NCBI GenBank assembly: GCA_964404255.1
Contig: CAYOJJ010000005.1
Span: 62,001 to 126,000 of the forward strand
Direction: 5' to 3'
Length of the DNA stretch: 64,000 nt
Source: JAFDZW01 sp964404255
GTDB lineage: Bacteria; Bacteroidota; Ignavibacteria; Palsa-1295
Shown: positions 1 through 9,302 of the stretch, in pieces
How the letters are laid out: the number at the start of each line of letters is the position of its first letter
Numbering within the stretch: position 1 is the first letter of the stretch
The notes under the pieces: model-generated
What the model was told of the DNA's origin: nothing
Seen by the model: only the letters and a program-made list of their open reading frames with translations
The model's database searches: none
Position numbers and translations under genes: made by a program

Positions 1-1
1 G

Positions 2-3000
2 AATCTGCATATCTATGGAGCTACTACCAATCACGGTACCATTCGGAATAATCCGGCGGGGTATTCGTTCAATGTAGAATGTCGTGGTGATCTTTATAAC
101 GATGGTACCTGGGCTCCCGGTGGCACCTTCATTCCAAAAAAGCAGCTCCAGCATATTTCATCGGCACCCGGTTCTGTATTTGCAAATCACTTTTATATGA
201 GGGATGTCAGCGGATATACCGATACTACCGGTAAACTCATTGCTACTTCCAATCTGATCTTTAATGCTCAATTCGATCTGCAGTGGCTGGTTATCGATCT
301 CGGCGGTAATACTCTTACGTTGCGTTCCGATGCCAACCCTTCCTGGGGCACAGTGCAAAATGCTTCTCACATCTATTTTGAAGATAGCAGCTTCTTATAT
401 AATGTAACTATTGCCGGGACAACGACCGAGCTGCATGGTATTGCAAGAATCGATGCCGCTGTCTATTTCACTGCAAATATTATTAATAATGATGTGATGC
501 AGCATACCGGTGGCCTTAGTTGGGTAACGCCGGTATTTTATGGTTCATTGACCAATAACGGGACGATTCGTAATAATCCGATTGGTGGATGGCAGATAGC
601 GCTCGATCTTCGCAGCGATATTCGCAACAATGGTATTTGGAAGCCAGGTACAACCTATATCGCCATGAAACAGCATCAGCTTATTTCACAAGCGGCCGGC
701 AAAGTATTTGAAAATAGAGTACAACTAAGCGATGCAAGCGGATACACCGATACTAATGGAAGTGTGAAAGCTGCCAGCCCTCTAACATTTAGTGGGGAAG
801 TAAATATGAAGTGGCTGGTCTTCGATATGGATTCTTTCCCGCTAACCATGGTGAACGATGCTCATTTATCCTGGGGGACAATTACTCATGTGCCGGATAT
901 TTATTCTCGCGATAGCAGCTACTTTTATAGTACTATTATAGCCAGCCCGGTAATGCTTCATGGCATTTCTCGTTTTGCGGATGCCGGTGTACTCTTCAAA
1001 AGCGATGTCATTAATCTCGATACCATGCAGCATTATGGCGGTCTTGGTTGGGTAACAACGACTATCCTTGGAAATTTTGTAAATAATGGTGTCGTCAGGA
1101 ATAATCCGATCGGTAATGGTGGGCTTGACATAAGGGCAAGTAAAAATATCGTCAACAATGGCTATTGGAAGGCCGGTACGGTCATTCTCGATGGCGAAGG
1201 ACGCCGGACGATCGATATGCGTAATGCAATATCAGGGATGCGCGTAGAGGGGAAGAAAGTAATTTTTGTAGGGGATAATTATGTCCCGACCCTTGCTATG
1301 TCATCTGGCGCACTATGTTATGTTGCCTCGGAAGCTACGCTAACGGTTCTCGATGGTACAACGGACTATGGATGGAGCGGGGTTTCCAACCTTGGCAGGG
1401 TTGTTATTCCAAGAAAGCCGGTAAGTGGTACTGCCAATTATTCCTTTTATGCCGGCTCTTATACATTAGCTGATGCGACGAACATACCGGACTCGATCAT
1501 AATTACTTCTTACGGGCAACAGACTCCGAAATCGTTTGGGAATGCAGTATCGGGATGGTTTCATGCTGCTATTAAGCCCGGAACAGAGGTAACCTGTAAC
1601 TATCTGCGCTTCTATTATGCCGACGATGCTTTAAATGGAAACACCGAAGATTCACTCTGGCTCTATCACAGCACCGATAATGGCTTACACTGGACTGCTA
1701 TCGATGCTAATAATTTCTACCAGCGTAATAAAGGATATAATTTCGTAGAGTTTAAGAATATTCCGCTTGGTGGAGATTATGTTCTTTCTTCGGTCTCTAC
1801 ACCGATACCCTCACGTCCGAATGTACGCGTAACGGTAGTGGGCAATCCTGACTTGCGCGTACTAGCGCCGAATCGTCAGGTAATCAATGTCTATAATAAC
1901 AGCGATGCTCCGAGCGGCGATGTGATCCTCACTTTGGAGGTAAATGAGGGATTGCGCTTCTTAAAGACGGAAGATAACATAGATGGCTTTAAGCGGACCT
2001 ATGGCGTCGATGATTTCCTTAGCGATAGTACCGATCAATATGCGACCTTTATCGTAAGCAGTCTTGCTGCCCATGAAGAACGTGATTTTACTGTCTATGC
2101 TACTTCGAAAACACCGAGCACTATAGTAAGTAAGAATAAACAGCCGCAGTTCTTTTGGTTTATCGGTGTGGCCGCTGTGTATGTAGCCGGAGCTTATATC
2201 TCTGATTATGTTACCGATAAAATGGTCCAGGGTTGCTTCGATGCTTGGGCTCCACAAGGAGGCGCTACTGCTGAGCAAAAGCAGCTTGCTGCCGAGCAGG
2301 TATCTTCCGCTGGAAAGAAGCTGGCAAAGGATGTTTCTCTTTCTACCGGCAAACAGCTTGCCGAAGATGGTGCAAAGAAGATCCTTGAGCATAACATTCT
2401 TGGCAAATTGATCTGGCCGGCAAAGCTCGGATATAATATTTTATCCTGCTTCGAAAATACTATTAAAGGCTTACAGTGCTATCAGGGGCAAACCATGATC
2501 CGCGATGTCTTTACTCATGTCGAATGTAATGGCTCACAAAAGCAGGTGCGCGTAATTACTTCGCGTGATCCGAACCATAAATCTGGCCCGCAAGGATACG
2601 GCACGCAAGGGTATATTGCTTCCGCTCAGCGAATGGAATATCTGATTGAATGCGAGAATGCTGCCGATGCAGCCGCACCGGCTTATAAGATCGTTATTAT
2701 CGATACGCTGGCTCCAGAATTCGATGAGAATACGGTCATCTTCGGTGATATGAGCCATCAGTACACCACCTCGCGAACTGGGAATATCTTACGCTGGGAG
2801 ATAACGGGTATCGATCTGCCGCCGAATAAAGTACCGACCGAAGGTGAAAGCTGGGTAACCTATTCGGTATTACCCAAAGCAGGAACACTGGCGGGTACCG
2901 TTTTCGGAAATAGTGCCGCTATCTATTTCGATGCGAATGCTCCTATCATTACCAATAGGTATGTCAATACTCTTGACAATATAGCCCCGGTTTCTATGAT

Positions 3001-3550
3001 GGCAGCTTTACCTTCGAAGACCAGCGATAGTGTGGTGACTATCAAATGGACATCTACCGATGCAGGCGGCTCGGGTTATGAAAGTGCCGAATTATTTATG
3101 GCGAAAGACGATGGAGAATATACAGCCGTCTGCACGCAAAATACCGATTCGGTTCAGGTAGCCGTCGATCTTGAGCATAGTTATAGTTTCTTTGTGCTGT
3201 CAAAAGATAACGTCGGCAATCTTGAAATGGAGCGCCCGGTCCCAGTAAGTATCCGGGTGACCTCCGGAGTAGCTCCGCTCGATCTGCGCAATTTCTGGCT
3301 GCGGGATATCTATCCTAACCCGGTGAGCGGAACGATGAATATTGAGTATTCACTGACGAAGAATGGCTTTACTGCTGTAGAAATGATTGATGAACTTGGC
3401 AGGGTAATCGCTTCGGTGGTCGGTGAAGTTCAATCTGAAGGCATCTATCATTACCGCTTCGATGGCTCGTCGCTGCAAAGTGGCACCTACTATTTACGCC
3501 TGACGCAGGGTGGATTGGTACAAACTAAAAAAGTCGTGGTAGCAAAATAA
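2..3550 (+). CDS. Large repetitive secreted protein with type IX sorting domain (5' end outside window)
   Basis: The frame is open to the window edge, so the gene begins upstream; the ATG at 197 is internal. The N-terminal visible part holds homologous blocks of about 176 residues. Each carries a SGYTDT motif (near 206 and 733) and an N-N-G-T/V-x-R-N-N-P motif; a third, partial block lies at the window start. The middle (about nt 2150-2480) has a hydrophobic, Ala-rich stretch unusual in a secreted protein. It is followed by a segment beginning SRDPNHKSGPQG, of the DPNDK-type domain seen in large FCB surface proteins. The last 80 residues start at YPNPVSGTMNIEYSL and end in a basic tail, matching the type IX secretion (Por) C-terminal sorting domain. 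The protein is probably exported and anchored or released at the cell surface, possibly as an adhesin. Its precise function is unknown. Confidence 0.9.
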   Translation, partial: NLHIYGATTNHGTIRNNPAGYSFNVECRGDLYNDGTWAPGGTFIPKKQLQHISSAPGSVFANHFYMRDVSGYTDTTGKLIATSNLIFNAQFDLQWLVIDLGGNTLTLRSDANPSWGTVQNASHIYFEDSSFLYNVTIAGTTTELHGIARIDAAVYFTANIINNDVMQHTGGLSWVTPVFYGSLTNNGTIRNNPIGGWQIALDLRSDIRNNGIWKPGTTYIAMKQHQLISQAAGKVFENRVQLSDASGYTDTNGSVKAASPLTFSGEVNMKWLVFDMDSFPLTMVNDAHLSWGTITHVPDIYSRDSSYFYSTIIASPVMLHGISRFADAGVLFKSDVINLDTMQHYGGLGWVTTTILGNFVNNGVVRNNPIGNGGLDIRASKNIVNNGYWKAGTVILDGEGRRTIDMRNAISGMRVEGKKVIFVGDNYVPTLAMSSGALCYVASEATLTVLDGTTDYGWSGVSNLGRVVIPRKPVSGTANYSFYAGSYTLADATNIPDSIIITSYGQQTPKSFGNAVSGWFHAAIKPGTEVTCNYLRFYYADDALNGNTEDSLWLYHSTDNGLHWTAIDANNFYQRNKGYNFVEFKNIPLGGDYVLSSVSTPIPSRPNVRVTVVGNPDLRVLAPNRQVINVYNNSDAPSGDVILTLEVNEGLRFLKTEDNIDGFKRTYGVDDFLSDSTDQYATFIVSSLAAHEERDFTVYATSKTPSTIVSKNKQPQFFWFIGVAAVYVAGAYISDYVTDKMVQGCFDAWAPQGGATAEQKQLAAEQVSSAGKKLAKDVSLSTGKQLAEDGAKKILEHNILGKLIWPAKLGYNILSCFENTIKGLQCYQGQTMIRDVFTHVECNGSQKQVRVITSRDPNHKSGPQGYGTQGYIASAQRMEYLIECENAADAAAPAYKIVIIDTLAPEFDENTVIFGDMSHQYTTSRTGNILRWEITGIDLPPNKVPTEGESWVTYSVLPKAGTLAGTVFGNSAAIYFDANAPIITNRYVNTLDNIAPVSMMAALPSKTSDSVVTIKWTSTDAGGSGYESAELFMAKDDGEYTAVCTQNTDSVQVAVDLEHSYSFFVLSKDNVGNLEMERPVPVSIRVTSGVAPLDLRNFWLRDIYPNPVSGTMNIEYSLTKNGFTAVEMIDELGRVIASVVGEVQSEGIYHYRFDGSSLQSGTYYLRLTQGGLVQTKKVVVAK

Positions 3551-3573
3551 ACACGAAGTCCGAGAAGGCAACG

Positions 3574-3611
3574 GCGGCCGGTCTATCCTTAGAGAAGACC
3601 GGCCGCTTCTT
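3574..3611 (+). terminator. Intrinsic terminator after the type IX-secreted protein
   Basis: A perfect 11-bp stem (3574-3584 pairs with 3596-3606, arms gcggccggtct and agaccggccgc) has an 11-nt loop and is followed by a short T-rich stretch. It lies 24 bp after the stop codon and separates this gene from tnaA. Confidence 0.75.
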
Positions 3612-3653
3612 GATACCAGGGAGATGTGAAATAATCGCTAAAAAAAATTACAA

Positions 3654-5030
3654 ATGTCTTATAAAACGATATTCGAACCATTTAAAATTAAAATGGTGGA
3701 GCCGATCCGCGTCATTACGGCAGAAGAACGGAAAGAACGTCTCGCAGAAGCATCGTATAATGTATTTTTACTCCATAGCGACGATGTCCTGATCGATCTG
3801 CTCACCGATAGCGGCACTTCAGCTATGAGTGCAGCGCAGTGGGCAGCGATGATGATGGGTGACGAATCCTATGCCGGCGCAAGAAGTTGGGCGCGCCTGG
3901 AAGCCGAGATTAAGGATCTGACCGGATCCCCCTATATTCTGCCAACGCACCAGGGACGCGCAGCCGAACATATTATCTACGGCTATATCGGAGGAAAAGG
4001 GAAAGTATTTTTAAGTAATACCCATTTCGATACTACCCGTGCGAACATCGAAGTTACCGGAGCCAGCGCTATCGATCTGCCGTCAGCCGAGTCTCGCCAG
4101 ATCGATTTGGATTTTCCTTTTAAAGGTAATATAGATATTCCCAAATTGCGGACCGCTATCGGGCAGTATGGCGGTACTATTGCGGCAGTAATTCTTACGG
4201 TTACTAATAATAGTGGAGGCGGCCAGCCGGTAAGTATGCAAAATGCTCGTGAAGTAGCGGCGATCTGTAAAGAGCACAACGTAATGTTTCTTATCGACTG
4301 TGCACGCATTGCCGAGAATGCTTATTTTATCCGTCATAAAGAGCAAGGCTTCGAGCAGCGGTCCTACAGGGAAATTGCACAGGAAATGTTTTCGCTTGCC
4401 GATGGATGTATCATGAGCGGCAAAAAAGATGGTCTGGTAAATATCGGAGGATTTCTGGCCTTAAAAGACAAGGCCTTAGCCGATGCCTGCACAAACCGGC
4501 TTATTATTACCGAGGGATTCAAAACATATGGGGGGCTTGCGGGTAGAGATATGGATGCTTTTGCTGTCGGATTGAGAGAAGTATTCGATCCCGATTATCT
4601 TGAATACCGCATTCGAAGCACCGCCTATCTGGGCGAACATCTCTATAAGATGGGGATACCGGTTATTTATCCTATTGGTGGTCATGCAGTTTATATCGAT
4701 GCCGCACAGTTTTATCCACAGATACCGGTGGAGCACTATCCGGGGCAGGCATTGGTCTGTGAGCTGTATATAAAAGGTGGTGTTCGTGCTGTCGAGACGG
4801 GGTCGGTGATGTTTGGGAAATATGATACCAAAGGGAAGCTTGTTCCTGCGGCAAAGGAGTTAGTCCGCCTGGCCATTCCAAGACGGGTTTATACTCAAAG
4901 TCATATTGATTATGTAATAGAAGTGTTCGAAGAATTGCTGCGAACAAAGAACGAAGCCACGGGGCTTACTATAACTGAAGAGCCGCCCTTCCTAAGGCAT
5001 TTTACAGCTAAATTTGCGAGAATACAGTAA
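3654..5030 (+). CDS. tnaA: Tryptophanase (tryptophan indole-lyase)
   Basis: A PLP-dependent beta-eliminating lyase of 458 residues, the usual family length, converting L-tryptophan to indole, pyruvate and ammonia in the cytosol. Family motifs are present: EPFKIKMVEP near the N-terminus, IDLLTDSGT, PTHQGRAAE, and SGKKDG with the Schiff-base lysine. Tryptophanase is preferred over tyrosine phenol-lyase for two reasons. The C-terminus reads FLRHFTAK, where the His is the tryptophanase-type residue and the lyase for tyrosine has Phe. The phenol-binding Arg position reads AVETGS, not SMERG. The paralogue at 22029 has the opposite pattern. The gene appears monocistronic after a strong terminator, and no tnaC-like leader was recognised. 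A broken relative lies at 23422 in the same orientation. Confidence 0.9.
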   Translation: MSYKTIFEPFKIKMVEPIRVITAEERKERLAEASYNVFLLHSDDVLIDLLTDSGTSAMSAAQWAAMMMGDESYAGARSWARLEAEIKDLTGSPYILPTHQGRAAEHIIYGYIGGKGKVFLSNTHFDTTRANIEVTGASAIDLPSAESRQIDLDFPFKGNIDIPKLRTAIGQYGGTIAAVILTVTNNSGGGQPVSMQNAREVAAICKEHNVMFLIDCARIAENAYFIRHKEQGFEQRSYREIAQEMFSLADGCIMSGKKDGLVNIGGFLALKDKALADACTNRLIITEGFKTYGGLAGRDMDAFAVGLREVFDPDYLEYRIRSTAYLGEHLYKMGIPVIYPIGGHAVYIDAAQFYPQIPVEHYPGQALVCELYIKGGVRAVETGSVMFGKYDTKGKLVPAAKELVRLAIPRRVYTQSHIDYVIEVFEELLRTKNEATGLTITEEPPFLRHFTAKFARIQ

Positions 5031-5091
5031 CTAACAGTATCGGGTCAGTAAGAAGAAATTATCTTTCATCTGTAGAACAAAGCCGTATCTG

Positions 5092-5796
5092 TTACTTCTC
5101 GAAGACCTCGGTTTCTTTCGCCGATGCTTTAGGAAACAAGATAGAGTTTTCAAGGAAAACATGTTGGTGCAGATCCTCTTCGAACTCTTGTAATTCTTTA
5201 TATAGTACCCGCATAGTTGTGCAGGCATCCTGGGGTGGCTGGTAATTTTGTAAGAGTACTTTAATCTCTGCAAAGGTGTCCCCTGCCTGCTCATGTTCGT
5301 TCACCATAGCTGCTATTGGGTTACGAACAGATCCGAAGGGCATCTTTGGTTTGCGGCCGGCAGATAATTCCTTTATGTATGGAAATAATACAGCTTCTTC
5401 TTTCAAGAGGTGATCCTCAAGATCCTCTGTTGTACTCTGAAATAACTGACCAACGCGAAGAAGCTCGGGATGGCGGTGACCATGGACACGCATTACCTTG
5501 CCCAGGTGGTCTCGCAGTGTAGGCAATATTTCTCGAATATATGAATGATGTACATTAACAATATAATCGATCAAAAAAGGAATATCCCATTGCTGTTCCC
5601 GCATTCCGCTTGGTGAATCGGGCAATACCAATAGCTCCTGCGCGACTTTTTCAGCCGATAGGGACCGCTCCTTACAGGCTATGTCAAGAGTTTGATTGCC
5701 GCGGCAACAGAAATCCAAACCATATTTCTCAAAAATAACAGCGGCATGGTGATTTTCAAGTACCATTTCGCTTAAGGTTTTATTCGGTGCTAACAT
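5092..5796 (-). CDS. ric: Iron-sulfur cluster repair di-iron protein (RIC/ScdA/YtfE family)
   Basis: A cytosolic di-iron protein of 234 residues that in characterised homologues repairs Fe-S clusters damaged by nitric oxide or peroxide. The N-terminal ScdA_N-like domain (about residues 1-70) contains the Cys pair in GLDFCCRG. The rest is a hemerythrin-like four-helix bundle with metal-ligand candidates in HHSYIR, HLLKEEAVLFP, NEHEQAGD and HQHVFLENSILFP. It starts 12 bp downstream of the Crp/Fnr gene on the same strand, so the two are probably one operon. The location beside nos and nor genes fits a role in nitrosative stress. Assignment to the family is firm; the exact targets are inferred. 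Confidence 0.92.
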   Translation of the reverse strand: MLAPNKTLSEMVLENHHAAVIFEKYGLDFCCRGNQTLDIACKERSLSAEKVAQELLVLPDSPSGMREQQWDIPFLIDYIVNVHHSYIREILPTLRDHLGKVMRVHGHRHPELLRVGQLFQSTTEDLEDHLLKEEAVLFPYIKELSAGRKPKMPFGSVRNPIAAMVNEHEQAGDTFAEIKVLLQNYQPPQDACTTMRVLYKELQEFEEDLHQHVFLENSILFPKASAKETEVFEK

Positions 5797-5808
5797 ATTC
5801 TTCTATAG

Positions 5809-6504
5809 TCATTTTTTTGGAGTCCAGAATACTTTTCCCTGAATGATCTCGACTAAGCCTCGTTGCTGCATCGACCGAAGCGTTCGAATAACGGTCTCAA
5901 CACGCAAGCCGGTTAGTTCAGCCAGTTGCTGCCGGGTAAACGGCACCATGAATTCATCATCTTTTGAAAGCCCACGAGCACGCTTGAAATGTCGGATCAG
6001 TGATTTCAGCCGATGCTCGGCTTCTTCAAGTGCTACTTCGCCAAGCATCATGGACTTATACAACAGCCGTTTGCTCAGGGCTTCGATCAGTGCCAGTTGC
6101 ACCTCAAAATGATCCCTGAGCAGATCTAAAAAATCGGTATACCCAAGCGACCAGACTTCAGAGTCTTCGACTGCTATTGCAGAGGCAGGGTAGATCGTTC
6201 TCGCAAATAACGGAGGTTCGCCAAAACTTTGTCCAGAGGAAAAATACCCCTGGACAAACTCCCGGCCTTCATTATTGAAGCGCGACATCTTTATTTTACC
6301 TTTTCGAATCACAAAAAAATATTTCGCTTCTTTTCCCTGCTCGCATAGAAGAGTACCTTTGCTCGCTCTGATAAGCCTTGGCCTATAATTAGCAAGTACT
6401 TCTTCGGTAACAATTACTCCGTTCTTGCCTCTTGTTTCTGCAAAAATATTGCCGGGTAATTCTGATCCACTATGACTTGAATCATGCAATGCTTTTATCA
6501 TCAT
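5809..6504 (-). CDS. Crp/Fnr-family transcriptional regulator, candidate NO/N-oxide sensor
   Basis: 231 residues with an N-terminal cyclic-nucleotide-binding-like beta-roll (about 35-150), a long dimer helix, and a C-terminal winged helix whose recognition region reads TRQQLAELTGLRVETVIRTL. The Cys cluster that binds the 4Fe-4S cluster of oxygen-sensing FNR is missing; only one Cys (LLCEQG) is in the N-terminal half. The protein is therefore more like the DNR/NNR/NarR side of the family. It is transcribed divergently from nosZ and with ric, so control of the nos/nor block is likely. That role, and any heme or NO binding, is inference. Confidence 0.88.
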   Translation of the reverse strand: MMIKALHDSSHSGSELPGNIFAETRGKNGVIVTEEVLANYRPRLIRASKGTLLCEQGKEAKYFFVIRKGKIKMSRFNNEGREFVQGYFSSGQSFGEPPLFARTIYPASAIAVEDSEVWSLGYTDFLDLLRDHFEVQLALIEALSKRLLYKSMMLGEVALEEAEHRLKSLIRHFKRARGLSKDDEFMVPFTRQQLAELTGLRVETVIRTLRSMQQRGLVEIIQGKVFWTPKK

Positions 6505-6538
6505 CTGATAGTTTTGTGCCCATATAAAATACTATTAT

Positions 6539-6551
6539 TACAATATTAGTA
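6539..6551. promoter_or_regulatory. Candidate operator shared with the hemN promoter
   Basis: The sequence tacaatattagta is an imperfect palindrome around AATATT, 35 bp upstream of the crp/fnr start in the divergent nosZ region. A near copy (tacaatattggt on the minus strand) lies before hemN at 20609-20620. Two related sites in two promoters of the same functional block suggest a common regulator, but the motif is short and A+T-rich. Confidence 0.3.
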
Positions 6552-6586
6552 CCAGCAAATGAAACTGCTCATCTGCCCACAAAAAC

Positions 6587-6598
6587 GGGATTTATCCC
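6587..6598. promoter_or_regulatory. Short perfect palindrome in the crp/nosZ intergenic region
   Basis: gggatttatccc consists of 5-bp arms around TT, in the 285-bp divergent region between the regulator and nosZ. It could be an operator, or chance. The rest of this region is A+T-rich and shows no other clear signal. Confidence 0.2.
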
Positions 6599-6789
6599 AT
6601 GAAATATGTAAAGAAAATTTACCTTCAAATGACAATTTTTTTAACGAATAATATAGGCTACCTCTATATTTTTGCCAAAATCGCTGGATTTAATCAAAGA
6701 TGCGCCGTGGAAAAGATAGGAACGTTTTTTGTAATCAGGCTACCGCAGAAAGAAAAGAGTTTTACTAAAACATGCAAGTCATGTCTACT

Positions 6790-8793
6790 ATGAAAAAAAC
6801 AACAAGACGTTCTTTTGTCTCAGGAATTGCCGCTCTATTTGCAGTGGCATTGCTATTTACCGGATGTGGAAAAAAAGAAGAAGCAGCCGGCGATTATCTT
6901 TCCGTCGCTAAAGCGCGCGGCCTAAGCCCGGCCGATATTGAGCGAGCAGTTAAAACATTTGTCCCGCCCGGGAAATCGGACGATTACGTTATCTTTGCTT
7001 CCGGTGGTCATTCCGGCCAGGTGCATTTGATCGGCGTGCCTTCGATGCGCCTGCTTAAAACGATCCCTGTCTTTACTAGCGATAGCTGGAATGGCTACGG
7101 ATACGGCAATAAGGCGATCGAAGATATGCTTAATGAAGGCAGTAAGGGACGCGAGAAAAATTTGCGCTGGGGAGATGTCCATCATCCTGCGCTTAGCGAA
7201 ACCAACGGCGATTACGATGGCCGGTTCTTGTACGTAAACGATCGTGCCAACGGCCGAATTGCGATGGTTGATCTGCGCGATTTCAAAACAAAGCAGATAT
7301 TTGCTATTCCGAATATTCAGACATCCCATGGGGGATGTTTTGTAACGCCGAATAGTGAATACGTTCACATCTCGGCAAAAGTACCGAAAGCCTATGCCTT
7401 CAATGAAACACCGACGCCCGTAACAAAGAAAGACCATTTAACAAATTATGGTGATATTTATCGCGGAGTCTCAACCTGGTTAAAGATCGACCAATCAACG
7501 GGCCACTTTATTCAGGACCAAAGCTTCCAAATCGAGTTACCGCCATATAATCAAGATCTTTCAGATGCCGGGAAAGAGGCAAGTTTCGGGTGGGGCTTCA
7601 TCAATAGTTACAATACTGAACTGGCTACCGGCGGCAATAAAGATGGTGGAGTATCTATCGAGACCGGTGCTTCAAAAAATGACTTTGACTATATGCATAT
7701 CATTAACTGGCAGAAAGCGGAAGAAGTAGCAAAGGCCGGTAAGACCGAGATGCATAATGGCATGAGAGTTATTTCGATGAAGACAGCAATCGAGGAAGGT
7801 ATTCTCTATCTTGCACCGGAGCCAAAGAGCCCCCATGGTGTAGATGTTTCTCCCAATGGGAATTACATCGTTGTTAGCGGTAAGCTCGATCCGCATAGTA
7901 CGATCTATGGGATGGATCTGATCAAGCAGGCAATCGCCGAAAAGAATTTTGAAGGAACGGATAGATACGGTATCCCGGTGCTTCGTTATAAAGCGATCGT
8001 AGCGGGCCAGGTCGAACTTGGTGCCGGACCGCTCCATACTCAATTCGACGATAAAGGATATGCTTATACTTCACTCTTTCTTGAGAATGCCGTTGTAAAA
8101 TGGTCGCTTGGCGCTCCGTATTTCACCGGTGACAAAGCATGGAAGGTTGCCGATAAGATCCAGATCAATTATAATATTGGCCATCTGACGCTTCCCTGTG
8201 GTGACACACGCCATCCGCAAGGAAAGTATTGTATTGCCATGAATAAATGGTCGATCGATCGGTTTCCACACATTGGAACATTGCTGCCGCAGAACTTTCA
8301 GCTTATCGATGTGACCGGTGCAAAAATGCAGCTACTGGCCGATATGCCGATCGGTTTTGGCGAGCCCCATTATGCCCAGACGGCGCCCATGAAGCTATTC
8401 GAAAAATCATTACAGGTCTATCCGCTTGGCACCGATCCAATGACGATGCAGCCGGCCCCGGATGCGATCAGAAAACCTGAAGATACCCGCATTGAACGTC
8501 ACGGCACGACAGTAGATGCTTACGTCAGTGTGATTCGCAGTACCTTCACCCCCGATATTATCGAAGTCAAGAAAGGTGATAAGGTTCGTATTCATCTGAC
8601 CAATATCGAACAGACCCCCGATGCCACGCACGGCTTTGCCATCCCCGAATATAATGTGAGCCTATCGCTCGATGCCGGGGAAACGGCGGTTGCCGAATTC
8701 GATGCTACTAAGGTGGGGTCATTCAGTATGTATTGCACCGAATTCTGCTCGGCACTTCATCTTGAAATGCAAGGCTGGATCCTTGTAAACTAA
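6790..8793 (+). CDS. nosZ: Nitrous oxide reductase, clade II type
   Basis: The periplasmic copper enzyme that reduces N2O to N2. With a start at 6790 it has 667 residues; in-frame ATGs at 6772 and 6781 are alternatives. CuZ ligands are in DVHHPALSET (H131, H132), TSHGG, SPHGVDVSPNG, GPLHTQFDDKG, DTRHPQG and GEPHYAQ. The C-terminal cupredoxin domain has a complete CuA site: H614, C649, E651, C653, H657 and M660 in YCTEFCSALHLEM. The export signal is odd. It has a twin-arginine-like TTRRSFVSG followed by a hydrophobic core and a lipobox-like LLFTGC, whereas clade II enzymes usually carry plain Sec signals. It is the first gene of the nosZ-L-BD-F-Y operon. Confidence 0.96.
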   Translation: MKKTTRRSFVSGIAALFAVALLFTGCGKKEEAAGDYLSVAKARGLSPADIERAVKTFVPPGKSDDYVIFASGGHSGQVHLIGVPSMRLLKTIPVFTSDSWNGYGYGNKAIEDMLNEGSKGREKNLRWGDVHHPALSETNGDYDGRFLYVNDRANGRIAMVDLRDFKTKQIFAIPNIQTSHGGCFVTPNSEYVHISAKVPKAYAFNETPTPVTKKDHLTNYGDIYRGVSTWLKIDQSTGHFIQDQSFQIELPPYNQDLSDAGKEASFGWGFINSYNTELATGGNKDGGVSIETGASKNDFDYMHIINWQKAEEVAKAGKTEMHNGMRVISMKTAIEEGILYLAPEPKSPHGVDVSPNGNYIVVSGKLDPHSTIYGMDLIKQAIAEKNFEGTDRYGIPVLRYKAIVAGQVELGAGPLHTQFDDKGYAYTSLFLENAVVKWSLGAPYFTGDKAWKVADKIQINYNIGHLTLPCGDTRHPQGKYCIAMNKWSIDRFPHIGTLLPQNFQLIDVTGAKMQLLADMPIGFGEPHYAQTAPMKLFEKSLQVYPLGTDPMTMQPAPDAIRKPEDTRIERHGTTVDAYVSVIRSTFTPDIIEVKKGDKVRIHLTNIEQTPDATHGFAIPEYNVSLSLDAGETAVAEFDATKVGSFSMYCTEFCSALHLEMQGWILVN

Positions 8794-8820
8794 CACTCAC
8801 CGCTCATTGCAATAACGAAG

Positions 8821-9288
8821 ATGATCAGGTATAGCAAAATAATGAGAGGGGTAGTCGTAGCGGCATTATCGATGAGCAGCCTAATGATAGGATGCACCGA
8901 TACTGCCGATGTACCTCCGGAGATCGCAGTAGATAAAATCTCTTGTATGCGATGCTCAATGCTGATCAGCGATACACGATTTGCCGCCGCAATTAAATCG
9001 GGCGCTGAATACCTGGTCTTCGATGATATAGGTTGTATGCTTGCGTATGCCACTGCCCATCATGGGGTGGATGATGAGCAGATTTGGGTACGCGATTATA
9101 CTACGGACAAATGGATCGGTGCGAAGCACGCTCAATTCTTCCATGCTGACGGCGACGTCACCCCGATGGGATATGGCTATATAGCCATGTCATCGACGAA
9201 GCCTCCTACCGGTTTGACTACTGTCGTTCTGATCGGAGGTATCGAGCAGCTTCGCACTGACCATGCGTCCAGAATGAAAACCTTATAA
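8821..9288 (+). CDS. nosL: NosL copper-binding lipoprotein
   Basis: 155 residues. NosL delivers copper(I) for maturation of the NosZ centres. The signal peptide ends in SSLMIGC, a lipobox predicting a periplasm-facing lipoprotein. The metal motif reads ISCMRCSMLISD, the family C-x2-C-x-M. Typical later motifs are LVFDDIGCML and WIGAKHAQFF. It starts 27 bp after nosZ and ends 14 bp before the next gene. An internal start at 8842 is possible and would give a shorter signal peptide. Confidence 0.93.
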   Translation: MIRYSKIMRGVVVAALSMSSLMIGCTDTADVPPEIAVDKISCMRCSMLISDTRFAAAIKSGAEYLVFDDIGCMLAYATAHHGVDDEQIWVRDYTTDKWIGAKHAQFFHADGDVTPMGYGYIAMSSTKPPTGLTTVVLIGGIEQLRTDHASRMKTL

Positions 9289-9302
9289 AAGGATACACGA
9301 AT

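Noticed and set aside
3610..3792. 60-codon frame overlapping the start of tnaA
   Set aside because: Out of frame with tnaA, overlaps its conserved N-terminus, no ribosome binding site.
5031..5091. Possible terminator between tnaA and ric
   Set aside because: No stem with more than a few pairs and no T-run on either strand.
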